Shown piece by piece: positions 42,447 to 51,713 of a DNA stretch of 64,000 nt (position 1 is the stretch's first letter; each line of letters opens with the position of its first letter). The notes under the pieces are model-generated. The model had not been told where the DNA came from, did not search any database, and was given only the letters and a program-made list of their open reading frames with translations. Position numbers and translations under genes: made by a program. The stretch is taken from contig QHMG01000010.1 of the NCBI GenBank assembly GCA_003258725.1, positions 1-64,000 on the forward strand, written 5' to 3'. The stretch comes from Candidatus Melainabacteria bacterium. GTDB taxonomy: Bacteria > Cyanobacteriota > Vampirovibrionia > Gastranaerophilales > Gastranaerophilaceae.

Positions 42447-42816
42447 TTTCTATTTTTAAGATTGTCGAGACGCAACAAAAAAGACCTATTTCTAGGTCTC
42501 TTAAAGTGGTTACAAAAACACTTGCAGTTTGATCTCTTTTAACAGTTGGTTTGAATATAGCAAGGGTGGAATCCAAACCCAATAAAATACAAAAAAATAA
42601 ATAATAAAAAATAAATTATTTATATAGTTAGTTTAACATAATTTATAATTTTTGCAAATATAAAATTTTTAAAACTTGTCATAAACGAATTATCGCAACA
42701 ATCTAAAAAATGTTAATCAATGCACAAATGTCCATAGAAAAAATGCAAAATTTTACAAAATCTCAATCGAATATATGAGTTACAAGATATAAAGATGTGC
42801 TAAGTTTAATTATACA
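42447..42816. other. Intergenic region at the left island boundary
   Basis: Contains the left 52-bp island repeat at 42459-42510, then an AT-rich stretch with no credible gene. A segment reading CTTGCAGTTTG at 42521-42531 is close to the reverse complement of CAAACTGCCA near the right end (47081-47090). The promoter of the island operon should lie in 42600-42816. Confidence 0.6.
42459..42510. repeat. Left direct repeat of the tRNA-Phe island (attL-like)
   Basis: Identical over 52 bases to 47318-47369. It holds the hairpin AGACCTA-TTTC-TAGGTCT with a T run on the minus strand, and ends with the complement of the tRNA-Phe 3' discriminator and CCA (TGGT). The flanks differ beyond these points. 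Confidence 0.85.
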
Positions 42817-44127
42817 ATGAAAAGATATGCTATTAAAAATCTTATAAATTGGAAAGAAAGCCAAAACCGTAAACCTCTTATAATAAGAGGTGCAAGACAG
42901 GTTGGTAAAACTTGGTTAATGAAAGAGTTTGGTAAAACTCAATACAAGAAAACTATTTATATAAATTTTGAAAATAACGATTTAATGTGTGAGCTATTTT
43001 CAAAGGATATGAATACTAATCGTATATTGGAAGGTTTGGAACTTGAATATTCAAAATTTAATGCAGATAACACATTAATTATTCTAGATGAAATTCAAGA
43101 ATGTCCAAAAGCTCTAACAACCCTAAAATATTTTTACGAAAATAATCCTCAATATCATATTGTTGCTGCAGGAAGTTTGTTAGGTGTTGCTTTGCACGAA
43201 AATGTTTCTTTTCCAGTTGGTAAAGTTGATTTCTTAGATTTGTATCCACTATCTTTTTGGGAATTTTTAGAAGCAATCGGAGAAGAAAATTTTGTTAAAT
43301 TATTAGAAAAACCAACATCTGATAATATAAAAACGTTCAAACCTAAATACATAGAATGGCTTAAAAAATACTATTACATTGGAGGAATGCCAGAAGTCGT
43401 TAATGATTTTGTCAACAATAACGACTATAAAAAAGCAAGAAAAATTCAAGAAAGCATTTTAAGAGCTTACACTAATGACTTTTCAAAACATATTTCTTCA
43501 ACTGGTAAATTAAAGATTGATTTACTTTGGGAATCTATCCCAAATCAATTAACACAAGAAAGCAAGAAATTTGTTTATAAAAAGATTAAACAAGGGGCTA
43601 GGGCAGATGAATTTGAAGAAGCCTTGTCTTGGCTTATAAATTGTGGACTTGTTTATAAAATCAATCGAATAACAAAACCGGCAATGCCAATTAAGGCTTA
43701 TGAAGATACAAAAGCATTTAAACTGTTTATTTTGGATGTTGGTTTACTTTGTGCATTGAGCAAACTTCCTGCAAGAACTCTGATTGACGGGGACAAAATT
43801 TTTACCGAATTTAACGGAGCATTAGCGGAACAATATGTTTTGCAGCAATTGAAAACCCTTGAAGATATGGAAGTTGCTTATTGGATAAGCAAATCAGGAA
43901 ACGCTGAAATTGATTTTGTAATCCAAACAGACGGATATGTAATTCCTGTTGAAGTAAAAGCAACAACAAATTTACAGGCAAAATCTTTAAAAGTTTACAG
44001 AGAAAAATTTGAACCTGAAATAAGTATAAGAACAAGTCTTGCTGATTTTGAAATAAATAATGGATTGTATAATATTCCACTATTTATGGCAGGAAAGTTT
44101 GATGAAATTTTAAAGGATGGTAAATAA
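42817..44127 (+). CDS. DUF4143-type P-loop ATPase with C-terminal nuclease-like domain
   Basis: A 436-residue protein of the AAA_14/DUF4143 family. The N-terminal ATPase has Walker A RGARQVGKTWLMKEF (about residues 24-38) and Walker B TLIILDEIQECPKAL (about 86-100). The C-terminal DUF4143 region (about 210-430) ends in a PD-(D/E)XK-like block with AEIDFVI and IPVEVKATTN (Asp and E-x-K). Members have uncertain functions; some sit in defence loci. Its stop shares a base with the next gene's ATG (TAATG), so it is translationally coupled to the methylase. The ATG has no clear ribosome binding site. Confidence 0.85.
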   Translation: MKRYAIKNLINWKESQNRKPLIIRGARQVGKTWLMKEFGKTQYKKTIYINFENNDLMCELFSKDMNTNRILEGLELEYSKFNADNTLIILDEIQECPKALTTLKYFYENNPQYHIVAAGSLLGVALHENVSFPVGKVDFLDLYPLSFWEFLEAIGEENFVKLLEKPTSDNIKTFKPKYIEWLKKYYYIGGMPEVVNDFVNNNDYKKARKIQESILRAYTNDFSKHISSTGKLKIDLLWESIPNQLTQESKKFVYKKIKQGARADEFEEALSWLINCGLVYKINRITKPAMPIKAYEDTKAFKLFILDVGLLCALSKLPARTLIDGDKIFTEFNGALAEQYVLQQLKTLEDMEVAYWISKSGNAEIDFVIQTDGYVIPVEVKATTNLQAKSLKVYREKFEPEISIRTSLADFEINNGLYNIPLFMAGKFDEILKDGK

Positions 44128-45963
44128 TGAGTGAATATCTGACAGAAGATGAAGTTAGAGAAGCTGCTGGTAAAATATTAGGTTTTAATAACACTAAAAA
44201 AAATGTAAAATGTGGAGTTGGACAAATAACAACCTTCAATCAATTAGGTATAAAAGGGAAAGGTAAAGACAAGAAACCTGATGGTTGGTATTTACCTAAG
44301 GACAAAGGTGCTATTGCAATTATTCTTGAAACAAAAAATAGTAAAGAGGATGTTGGCAAGAAAAAATGGATAGACGAAATAAAGCAAAACTGCCAAATAG
44401 TTATGGATGCAGGTTACACTCATGTTATAGGATTGCTTCATAACGGTTATAAAACAACAGGATTTAAGAATAATAATCCAATAGATGTTTCTAATGAACT
44501 TCAAGAAAAAGAATATTATCTTAAATATTTTACGGAAGAATGTATTGATAAAGAACGTATTTATACATTAACTGCTCGTATTAACAACTGTTTACATAGT
44601 GAATTTGGTATAAAAAATCTCTACCACCGTATGATATTTACTGCTTGTGCGCTAGTAGCAAAAAGATTTCAAGCCCCATTGATAGCAGGTATGGATTATG
44701 ATACATTTAAAACTTGTATAAAATCAACACTTAAAAAAGAGTTAAAAGACAGTCAAAAAGAAAATCAAAAAATAGAATTGTTATGGCAAGTAAATGATGA
44801 GATTAAAATGAATTCTACAGAAAATCAAGAAGCTATTAATAATTTTATAAAATGGGTTAGTGAAATCTCCGATTGTTTAAATAGCAACAAATGGCGTGGT
44901 GAAGATGTAATGGGTATTTTCTTCAATGAATTTAACCGTTATAAAAAGAAAACCGATGCAGGACAAATTTTTACGCCTGATCATATAACATCTTTTATGT
45001 ATCGTTTAATAAATGTATCTCAACACGATAATGTTGGAGATTTTACATGTGGAAGTGGAGCATTTCTTGTTAAATCAATGAGCAATATGATAGAAGAAGC
45101 AGGAGGAGTAAATACAAGAAAAGCAAAAGATATAAAAGCAAAACAATTATATGGTATAGAATTTGATAGAGAAATTTATGCTTTAGCATGTGCAAATATG
45201 CTTATTCATAAAGATGGTAAAACAAATTTAGAACATTTGGATACTCGAAGTAAAGAAGCATGCGAGTGGATTAAGTCAAAACCCATTACAAAGGTGCTTA
45301 TGAATCCACCTTATGAAAATAAATATGGTTGTATTGAAATAGTTAAAAATGTTTTAGACAATGTAAAAAAGGGTACAGATTGTGCGTTTATTTTGCCTGA
45401 TAAAAAACTTGAAAAAGTATCTCCAAAACTTATAAGGAACATTCTTGAAAAGCACAGATTAATCAAAATTATTAAACTTCCAGAACAATTATTTTTTGGG
45501 GTTGGAGTTACAACAAGTATTTTTGTTTTTAAAGCTGGTGAACCTCAAAATAATCAAGAAATATTTGGATGCTACATAGAAGACGATGGACTTGAAACCG
45601 TTAAAAATCAAGGTCGTCATGATATAAAAAATAAATGGCAAGACATTGAAGACTATTGGATTGATAGTATAAATAAATTAAGAGATGAAAAATATAATAC
45701 AGCTCAATGGATTAAACCTCCATTGACAAAAGATATTAAGAAAGGAAATCAAGCTCCATTATCATATCAAATGCCTGAAAGACCTTTTGAAATTTTTGAA
45801 GAAGATTTCAGAAAAACAGCAATGGATTATTTAATGTTTAAAAAAGGTATTTATGTGAAAGAATTTGGTGAAAAACTACTTAATATGGCTATGTATTCAA
45901 GTACTATTGAAGATAAAAATAACCATATTTATATTTCGCTAAACAAAGGAAGTGCAAATGAAT
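44127..45963 (+). CDS. Fused nuclease and N6-adenine DNA methyltransferase (BcgI A-like subunit)
   Basis: A 612-residue restriction-modification subunit. Residues about 45-75 carry KPDGWYL and ILETKNS, forming a PD-(D/E)XK nuclease signature (Asp52; Glu68 and Lys70). The methylase core has the N-terminal block GQIFTPDHIT (279-288), motif I DFTCGSGAF (305-313) and motif IV NPPY (393-396), the amino-methyltransferase gamma-type order. This single chain combining cutting and methylation resembles BcgI-type IIB/IIG enzymes; no HsdR gene is present. The frame ends with TAA at 45963-45965. It overlaps the ATPase by one base and the specificity gene by eight. Confidence 0.85.
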
Positions 45964-47037
45964 AAGATTAATGTAAAAAAATGGCACAACTATCGACTAT
46001 GCGATTTATTTAAAATAAAACCAGCAAAAGGGAAAAATTCCCAACAACTAAATGATGGTAATGATGTTCCGTATATTGCGGCAAGTAAAGAATGCAATGG
46101 GTTTAATCGGATGGTTGCTATTAATGGATTTGAAGATTGGGTATCGGAAGGGAATTGTATTCAACTTATTCACATAGGTGATGCCGCTGCGGGATATGCA
46201 AATTATATTCCCGATAAATTTATAGCAATGAGTGGCAAAAGTAGTTGTGCATATAATAGAAATATGACAAAATATAGTGGTCTTTTTATAGCCACGATTA
46301 TTTGCAAAACAAACAAAAATAAATATTCATTTAAAGATTCTTGGACAGGAGATAAGGTAAAAAATACTATTATAACTTTACCATATAAAACAAATGATGA
46401 ACCTGATTGGGAATATATAGAATCTTACATGAAAAATATTATGCAAGAATCTGAAGAAAACATTAGGAATTTACAAAATATTAACAATAGTAAAAAGAAA
46501 ATAAATTTGAGCAATTGGAAAAGTTTTAAAATAGGGTCTTTATTTGAACCACTAAAAACAGGGTATATAGGAAGTGGTAAAAAAATAGGTTCTGCAACAA
46601 AAAAACCTGATAAAGAACATACAATTCCCTTAACCTGTGCAAAATATGGCGATAACGGTATTATGTACTGGGGTAAAAAGGGAGATTTTATTACTCATTC
46701 AAATATTCTTGCTGTTATAAGAGATGGTGCAGTTGCAACAGGTATGGTGTATGCAGAAAAAGACGAAACAAGTGTATATAGTCATAGTTATTTCATAAAA
46801 TTAAAGAACTATGATGTATCTTTTGAAGTTAATTTATACCTTTCATGTATTTTAACAAAAACTATTTATCCAAAATATACAAGGGATGACACCTGTATTT
46901 GGGAAAGAATACAAGGAGATGAAATTTTATTGCCTGTATCTTCAAATAATGAACCGGATTGGGAATATATGGAAAACTACATGAAACATATTATGCAAGA
47001 CATCCTGTCAAAACTTGATAAACTTGTTTGTTGTTAA
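45958..47037 (+). CDS. Specificity subunit with two target-recognition domains (HsdS / BcgI B-like)
   Basis: Determines the DNA site for the preceding subunit. About 359 residues in two tandem halves, each a target-recognition domain. Each half ends with the same block, EPDWEYIESYMKNIMQ and EPDWEYMENYMKHIMQ, an internal repeat that would form the dimer-like coiled arms. The ATG at 45958 is chosen: AAAGGA lies 6 bases upstream. A GTG at 45952 would extend it by two codons. The start overlaps the methylase stop by 8 bases. Recognition sequence cannot be read. It ends near the right boundary of the island. Confidence 0.87.
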   Translation: MNKINVKKWHNYRLCDLFKIKPAKGKNSQQLNDGNDVPYIAASKECNGFNRMVAINGFEDWVSEGNCIQLIHIGDAAAGYANYIPDKFIAMSGKSSCAYNRNMTKYSGLFIATIICKTNKNKYSFKDSWTGDKVKNTIITLPYKTNDEPDWEYIESYMKNIMQESEENIRNLQNINNSKKKINLSNWKSFKIGSLFEPLKTGYIGSGKKIGSATKKPDKEHTIPLTCAKYGDNGIMYWGKKGDFITHSNILAVIRDGAVATGMVYAEKDETSVYSHSYFIKLKNYDVSFEVNLYLSCILTKTIYPKYTRDDTCIWERIQGDEILLPVSSNNEPDWEYMENYMKHIMQDILSKLDKLVCC

Positions 47038-47317
47038 TAATCTCAAAAATCCCAAAATTTGCAAACTGTCTTAAAAATTGCAAACTGCCAAAAGTATTGA
47101 AAATACTGTGAAAGTGTGAGCAGTTAAAATGCAGATAAAGTGCAAGAAAGATTAGTTTGATATTTTTTAAATCAACCTGCTTCCGACCGCAAAAAGCCCT
47201 ACAACGAGCTGGCTTTATCAAAAATTATCAAACTAACCATCTCTGTCAAACTGATTGTCTTACTACAGTCACTTTGTAGAGAGGTGAGAACCAAACGAGT
47301 CAAAGGCGAGTCAGGTG
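47038..47317. other. Non-coding right end of the island
   Basis: No credible gene. Two copies of TTGCAAACTG (47059-47068 and 47078-47087), 19 bases apart, and a CTACA..TGTAG hairpin at 47264-47280. The short repeats resemble recombinase arm or accessory sites, but this is speculative. The stretch 47290-47317 has GAGTCA repeats. Confidence 0.45.
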
Positions 47318-47369
47318 AGATTGTCGAGACGCAACAAAAAAGACCTATTTCTAGGTCTCTTAAAGTGGT
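47318..47369. repeat. Right direct repeat of the tRNA-Phe island
   Basis: Second copy of the 52-bp repeat. It joins the tRNA-Phe 3' end (CCA and discriminator complement at 47366-47369) to the tRNA terminator and beyond. Confidence 0.88.
47340..47361 (-). terminator. Terminator of infC-tRNA-Phe
   Basis: GAGACCTA-GAAA-TAGGTCT stem and a T run on the minus strand, 5 bases after the tRNA CCA end. The whole sequence is part of the island repeat. Confidence 0.85.
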
Positions 47370-47441
47370 GCCGCGTCTCGGAATCGAACCAAGGACACAG
47401 GGATTTTCAGTCCCTTGCTCTACCAACTGAGCTAACGCGGC
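47366..47441 (-). tRNA. tRNA-Phe (GAA)
   Basis: A 76-nt cloverleaf with encoded CCA. Acceptor GCCGCGT pairs with the 3' strand; anticodon loop CTGAAAA gives GAA. It is 73 bases downstream of infC on the same strand and is the island integration site. Confidence 0.97.
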
Positions 47442-47514
47442 TAACTCATCAGTTATACAATCTATTTTACTTGATAATTTTTTATAGTCAAGTTTTATTT
47501 TATAATTTCGTTGA

Positions 47515-48075
47515 TTACTTTTTATCTACTTGAGGTCCAATCAACAATGTTACATTTCTACCTTCCATTTGAGGTTTCTTTTCAATTGCCATTGGTTCAT
47601 TTTTCAAGTCTTCAACGAATCTGTTTGCTAAGTCGAATGCAAGTTTTGAGTGTTGCATTTCTCTACCTCTCAACATTACAATAACTTTTACCTTATTGCC
47701 TTGTGAGATGAATTTTTTGATATTATTAATTCTTACTTGATAGTCATGTACATCAATCTTGTATCTAATCTTAATTTCTTTAACATCGACTGTATGTTGT
47801 TTTTTCTTAGCTTCTTTAGCACGTTTTTCAATTTCGTACTTGTATTTGCCATAGTTTAAGATTTTTGCAACAGGCGGATTTTGGTTTGGATTGATTAATA
47901 CTAAATCTAAATCTGCATCTTCTGCCATTTGTAACGCTTCAGATGTTTTTACTACTCCATGATTTGCACCATCTTCTCCGATTAAGCGCACTTCTGGAAC
48001 TCTAATGCGTTCATTCATTATAACTTTATCTTTACTGTCTCTTTTTTGACCGTATCTATTATCTTCGCCTGCTAT
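47515..48075 (-). CDS. infC: Translation initiation factor IF-3, probable AUA start
   Basis: Binds the 30S subunit, checks initiator tRNA and start codon. With the start used here it has 186 residues: the N-terminal domain (about 20-85: NERIRVPEVRLIG, DLDLVLINPNQNPPVAKILNYGKYKYE) and the C-terminal domain (about 95-180). The only ATG in frame (48018) would begin at MNERIR and drop a short N-terminal tail seen in other IF-3 proteins. Upstream, AAAAGGAG lies 8 bases before an in-frame ATA (48075). infC with AUU, AUC or AUA starts is known in other bacteria, where IF-3 represses its own synthesis. tRNA-Phe follows downstream. Confidence 0.9.
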   Translation of the reverse strand: MAGEDNRYGQKRDSKDKVIMNERIRVPEVRLIGEDGANHGVVKTSEALQMAEDADLDLVLINPNQNPPVAKILNYGKYKYEIEKRAKEAKKKQHTVDVKEIKIRYKIDVHDYQVRINNIKKFISQGNKVKVIVMLRGREMQHSKLAFDLANRFVEDLKNEPMAIEKKPQMEGRNVTLLIGPQVDKK

Positions 48076-48181
48076 GACTTTGTCTCCTTTTATTAATATC
48101 CTACCTGTCTATAATAACACAATATTTTTAAATTTTATAAAAATTCAATCTTGTAATCGTTACATAAGTTAAAAAACTACT

Positions 48182-48282
48182 TGCAAAATAAAATTAATTA
48201 TAGTATATTATTAACATAATAATATAAAGCTCTCTCTTCTTATTTAAACGGACAGACCTTATTCATAAGGTCTTTTTTTTTG
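48182..48282 (+). ncRNA. Candidate short transcript or leader ending in a terminator
   Basis: TTGCAA (48182-48187) and a TATAGT/TATATT region 12-17 bases on form a weak promoter. A stem GACCTTAT-TC-ATAAGGTC with nine T residues (48256-48282) follows about 55 bases later and has no + strand gene before it. It could be a small RNA or leader of the downstream glycosyltransferase gene. Confidence 0.35.
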
Positions 48283-48355
48283 TCATATCTTATATTTGCT
48301 TAATTCAACTTAACTTAAAGTTATATAATATTTTTGTTCATGTTATTTTCTATTT

Positions 48356-50479
48356 ATGGATAAGATTTTGAGTGTAAGCCGTAGTTTCTTTGAAAGATAT
48401 AGGAATAAAATAGCATTTTTTATGCTTTGTGTTTCTATTTTTAGTTTTGCTTTTGTTGCACTTAAAAACTTTGATAATTTAAAAGTTCCATATTTTAATG
48501 GGATTTATGACGATGTTGTTATTAATATTGAAACTCCAGATTTGGACGGAATTCCAATAAAACTTTATTTGGGTAATGATAAAACTTTTAATTTTATATC
48601 AAGATTTCGCACAAAAAATCCCTTAGCAATTACAAACTATTATTCTAATACCATTGACTATAAAAAATACAAGAATCTATCAATAATTTACCCTGCCGAT
48701 TTTACTTTTGATTTGCGAAATTATATTGCAACAAGTAATGTTTTTATTGGAAATAAACATTTCTATTTTGGTCATAAAGATATAAAGTTTTTTGAGCAGA
48801 AAATTATTGAAGTTAATGGAAAAAAAGTTAAACAAATAATCTTGCCAGCTGAAATTAGAAAATTTAAAAATGCGGAGTATATGAATTACAAAGGTAATTA
48901 TAATGCAGTTGCAGTTGTGTTTTTGTCATTCTTTTATTCTGCATTTACATTATATTTGATACCGTGGATTTTATTTATTGTTGGAATTTGGATGTTAAAA
49001 AATGAACGCTTAAAAATTCCAACATCAATAATTTTATCTGCAATAGCATTGCTTGCAATATATTTAAGATTCAATTTATTTACGGAATATCCTATGTGGT
49101 GGGATGAATGTTATACAGCAACTATTACAGGAGATATAATAAATCCTTTTAGTGATATATTTTTTGATCCGGGAAACCCGCCATTTTTTGCTTTAGTTTC
49201 AAGATTATGGCAATCATTTGTGCCAAATACAATTGAGTGGTTAAGAACCTTGCCATTAATTTTTAGTGTGGGTTCAATTTTAACTTTATATTTATTAATT
49301 AAAACTAGAATTAATACAAAAACAGCATTATTGGCATCTTTTTTGTTAACTGTATCTATTTTTCACATAAACTATGCACAAGATTATAGAGCGTTTTCTT
49401 TATCAAGCATGTTAACTCCATTGGTTGTGTACTTTATGTTCAAAATGCTAGAAAAAATGAACTTTTTAAATACCTTTTTATTTGTTTTGTTTTCTAGCAT
49501 GATATTTAGCAATCATTTGTACGGAACAATTTTGTTAATAGTCAATTTTATTTATGGAATTTGGTATATTTTAACCAAATATCAAGAAAAATTGAAGTCA
49601 GTTCTTACTTTTTTATGCGCACATTTACTTGTTGGAATGACATTTTTACCATATCTTTTTAATACATTTTTGCAAAAAGCAGTTCTTAATTCAAATTTTA
49701 ATGTTTGGTTGCCGGATATGTGTTGGGGGGTATTTTTAAATGCTTTAAGAGCAATGTTTGGTAATTGGCAAATTTCGTTGAGTATCTTAATTCTTTCTAT
49801 AATTTTTATTGTTTGTATGTTTTGTTTCAAAAATAAATTGTTTACTCAAGTTGATACAAAACAGCGAGAATTTATATTTTATCTGATTTATTTAGTATTT
49901 GGATTTTTACTTGTAAATATTACTATTAGTTCGATTAGAGCAATTATTATGGAATACTATTTTATGTTAATCTATCCGATGAGTATTGCATTAATCTCTA
50001 CATTATTTATGTTGAATTGGCGATATAAATTTATTAATGTTATTTTGTCCTTTGGACTTTTGTATACTGTTTCGCACATGGATTATAACAATTTGTGGAA
50101 GTTTAAAAATGTATATGGAAGTTTAACTCAAGTTTCAAACGCTGATGCTATAAATTACAAAAAGAATAAAGTTTTAGTTTATGAACAAATAGAACCTCCA
50201 AAATATGGAGAACTTTTTGAATTAGAACCAAATGTTGTTGTAGAGACTGATTTTAATGGTGGTAGTGAAGATTTTACAAAGTTCACTAAAAAAGTTAGAA
50301 AATATGCAAAAGATAACCCAACTCAGTTTGCTATATTTAATGCTTGGTATTCAGAAGTTACATCACAAGATCAAGCTATATTCGAAGATGGAAATTTTGA
50401 ATATATTGCAGAGTTTATAAAAACGCCTTACGATATAAATGATGGAATTTTGAGGGTAGTTTTATTACCTCAAAAATAA
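48356..50479 (+). CDS. GT-C family membrane glycosyltransferase (GT39/ArnT-like)
   Basis: A 707-residue polytopic protein. A single helix near residues 18-38 is followed by a soluble region, then about ten transmembrane helices from residue 185. The motif YPMWWDECYTA in the first periplasmic loop of the main membrane part is the GT-C catalytic Asp-Glu signature, and DPGNPPFFALVSRLW is like GT39/PMT loops. It probably adds a lipid-linked sugar to a surface polymer or protein outside the membrane. The start has no strong ribosome site. It ends by converging on the TPR gene. Confidence 0.85.
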   Translation: MDKILSVSRSFFERYRNKIAFFMLCVSIFSFAFVALKNFDNLKVPYFNGIYDDVVINIETPDLDGIPIKLYLGNDKTFNFISRFRTKNPLAITNYYSNTIDYKKYKNLSIIYPADFTFDLRNYIATSNVFIGNKHFYFGHKDIKFFEQKIIEVNGKKVKQIILPAEIRKFKNAEYMNYKGNYNAVAVVFLSFFYSAFTLYLIPWILFIVGIWMLKNERLKIPTSIILSAIALLAIYLRFNLFTEYPMWWDECYTATITGDIINPFSDIFFDPGNPPFFALVSRLWQSFVPNTIEWLRTLPLIFSVGSILTLYLLIKTRINTKTALLASFLLTVSIFHINYAQDYRAFSLSSMLTPLVVYFMFKMLEKMNFLNTFLFVLFSSMIFSNHLYGTILLIVNFIYGIWYILTKYQEKLKSVLTFLCAHLLVGMTFLPYLFNTFLQKAVLNSNFNVWLPDMCWGVFLNALRAMFGNWQISLSILILSIIFIVCMFCFKNKLFTQVDTKQREFIFYLIYLVFGFLLVNITISSIRAIIMEYYFMLIYPMSIALISTLFMLNWRYKFINVILSFGLLYTVSHMDYNNLWKFKNVYGSLTQVSNADAINYKKNKVLVYEQIEPPKYGELFELEPNVVVETDFNGGSEDFTKFTKKVRKYAKDNPTQFAIFNAWYSEVTSQDQAIFEDGNFEYIAEFIKTPYDINDGILRVVLLPQK

Positions 50480-50603
50480 AAACGCTGAAACTTAATGTTA
50501 CAGCATGTTTACATGATTGCCATGCTCTAGAACATGGGTATAGCATGCATGTACACTAATTCATTTGCCTTGCATCACATGCAAGGCTTTACTTTTAGAT
50601 AAA
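50480..50603. repeat. Convergent intergenic region with palindromes and hairpin
   Basis: GCCTTGCAT-CAC-ATGCAAGGC (50567-50587) is a perfect 9-bp terminator stem. Between 50505 and 50555 there are nested CATG-rich inverted repeats (ACATG..CATGCT..AGCATG..CATGT). No gene is seen. Confidence 0.55.
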
Positions 50604-51701
50604 TTAGTAAAACTCTTTAGCGTTTTTATCTTTATCAAATGTTTTTAAAAATAAGCCAACATTTCTGCATCTTGCATCGTTATCTTGTAAATCATAATCT
50701 TTGCCTTGACAGTATTCACTATCTAAAAATTCTTGAGCAATATCTTTGGATATTTTGAAATTCGTTTCGGCAAGTTTTGTTTTACCTTCAATTTGTTGGA
50801 TTTTTGCAAGACGGAAGTAGCCTAAATGTGCGCCATAAAATTGACTGTTATTGATAAGTTCTTGTGCAACAGCTTTTGCTTCATTATATTTTTTCATATT
50901 AGCAAGAATGTCTATTTTAATTGCTAAAAGGTAGCATGAATGACGATTAAGAGCAAGTCCTCTTTCAGCGTGCAACAACGCATTTTTATAATCTTTTATT
51001 TTGACTTCACAGCCAGAGATATTAACTAATGCTGCAACAGAATATGGATATCGTTCAAGATATTTATTGTAGTATTCAATGGCTTCTTTGTCTCTATCTA
51101 AGGTATTTAAAATCCATGCTTTTGCAAAAATAAGGTTATAATTGTTAGGTGCATATTTTATATTCAAATCAACATAAGATAAAGCTTTTTTAGAATCAAC
51201 TTTGTAGTAAGAATAAATTTTAGTTAATCCTTCTATTGCAACTATATCTTTTGGATTTATTTTCAATGAACTGTTAAATAATTCAATTGCCTCGTCAAAC
51301 TTTTCAGCTAAAATACAACAAAATCCTAAATTATCTATAATTTCATAATATTTAGGCGCATAAGATAGAGCCTTTTCGCTATATGTAAAAGCCTTTTCTA
51401 AGTAGTACTCTTTTAAAAAGGAATTGTCTACGTTTTGGTGTGCAAGTTGATAATAGTTATATCCCAATACTTGATATGTAAACGAATCGTCTGCGTTAAT
51501 TAATGTTGAAAATTTTAGAACAACATTTGAAACTTGATAAATTCTTTTATCTGTCAAATTATTATTTGCAAAAAGTGTAATATTTCGAGCTGTTTTCTTT
51601 TTTAATTCGGGTTGTTTTTGAATATAGCAAAATCCAAGACAAATTATTACAATGATAGATAGTGAGTATATTATAATGCGCTCTAGTGTACTCTTTTTCA
51701 T
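50604..51701 (-). CDS. Membrane-anchored TPR-repeat protein
   Basis: A 365-residue protein with an N-terminal helix (about 9-24, IIIYSLSIIVIICLGF) and several tetratricopeptide repeats (about 90-330: LGFCCILAEKFDEAIELFNSS, EGLTKIYSYYKV, AWILNTLDRDKEAIEYYNKYLE). Each is a helix-turn-helix used for protein contacts; the protein is probably anchored to the inner membrane facing the periplasm. It lies 12 bases after the UDP-glucose dehydrogenase gene, so it is in that operon, suggesting a role in assembling a surface polymer. RBS AAAGGA. Confidence 0.85.
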   Translation of the reverse strand: MKKSTLERIIIYSLSIIVIICLGFCYIQKQPELKKKTARNITLFANNNLTDKRIYQVSNVVLKFSTLINADDSFTYQVLGYNYYQLAHQNVDNSFLKEYYLEKAFTYSEKALSYAPKYYEIIDNLGFCCILAEKFDEAIELFNSSLKINPKDIVAIEGLTKIYSYYKVDSKKALSYVDLNIKYAPNNYNLIFAKAWILNTLDRDKEAIEYYNKYLERYPYSVAALVNISGCEVKIKDYKNALLHAERGLALNRHSCYLLAIKIDILANMKKYNEAKAVAQELINNSQFYGAHLGYFRLAKIQQIEGKTKLAETNFKISKDIAQEFLDSEYCQGKDYDLQDNDARCRNVGLFLKTFDKDKNAKEFY

Positions 51702-51713
51702 TTTAAATCCTTT

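Larger units (their letters stand above)
42459..47369. mobile_element. tRNA-Phe genomic island with restriction-modification operon
   Basis: About 4.9 kb bounded by perfect 52-bp direct repeats, the right one at the 3' end and terminator of tRNA-Phe. It carries three co-directional overlapping genes (ATPase, fused nuclease-methylase, specificity subunit) and no integrase, transposase or inverted terminal repeat. tRNA 3'-end placement and the repeat suggest past integration and loss of the integrase gene, or insertion by an integrase acting in trans. Confidence 0.7.

Noticed and set aside
42511..47317. Integrase or transposase in the island
   Set aside because: All frames on both strands were read; only the three operon genes have recognisable domains.
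42310..47426. Similar peptides encoded on the minus strand near both ends of the island
   Set aside because: They come from the 52-bp direct repeat itself, not from a gene.
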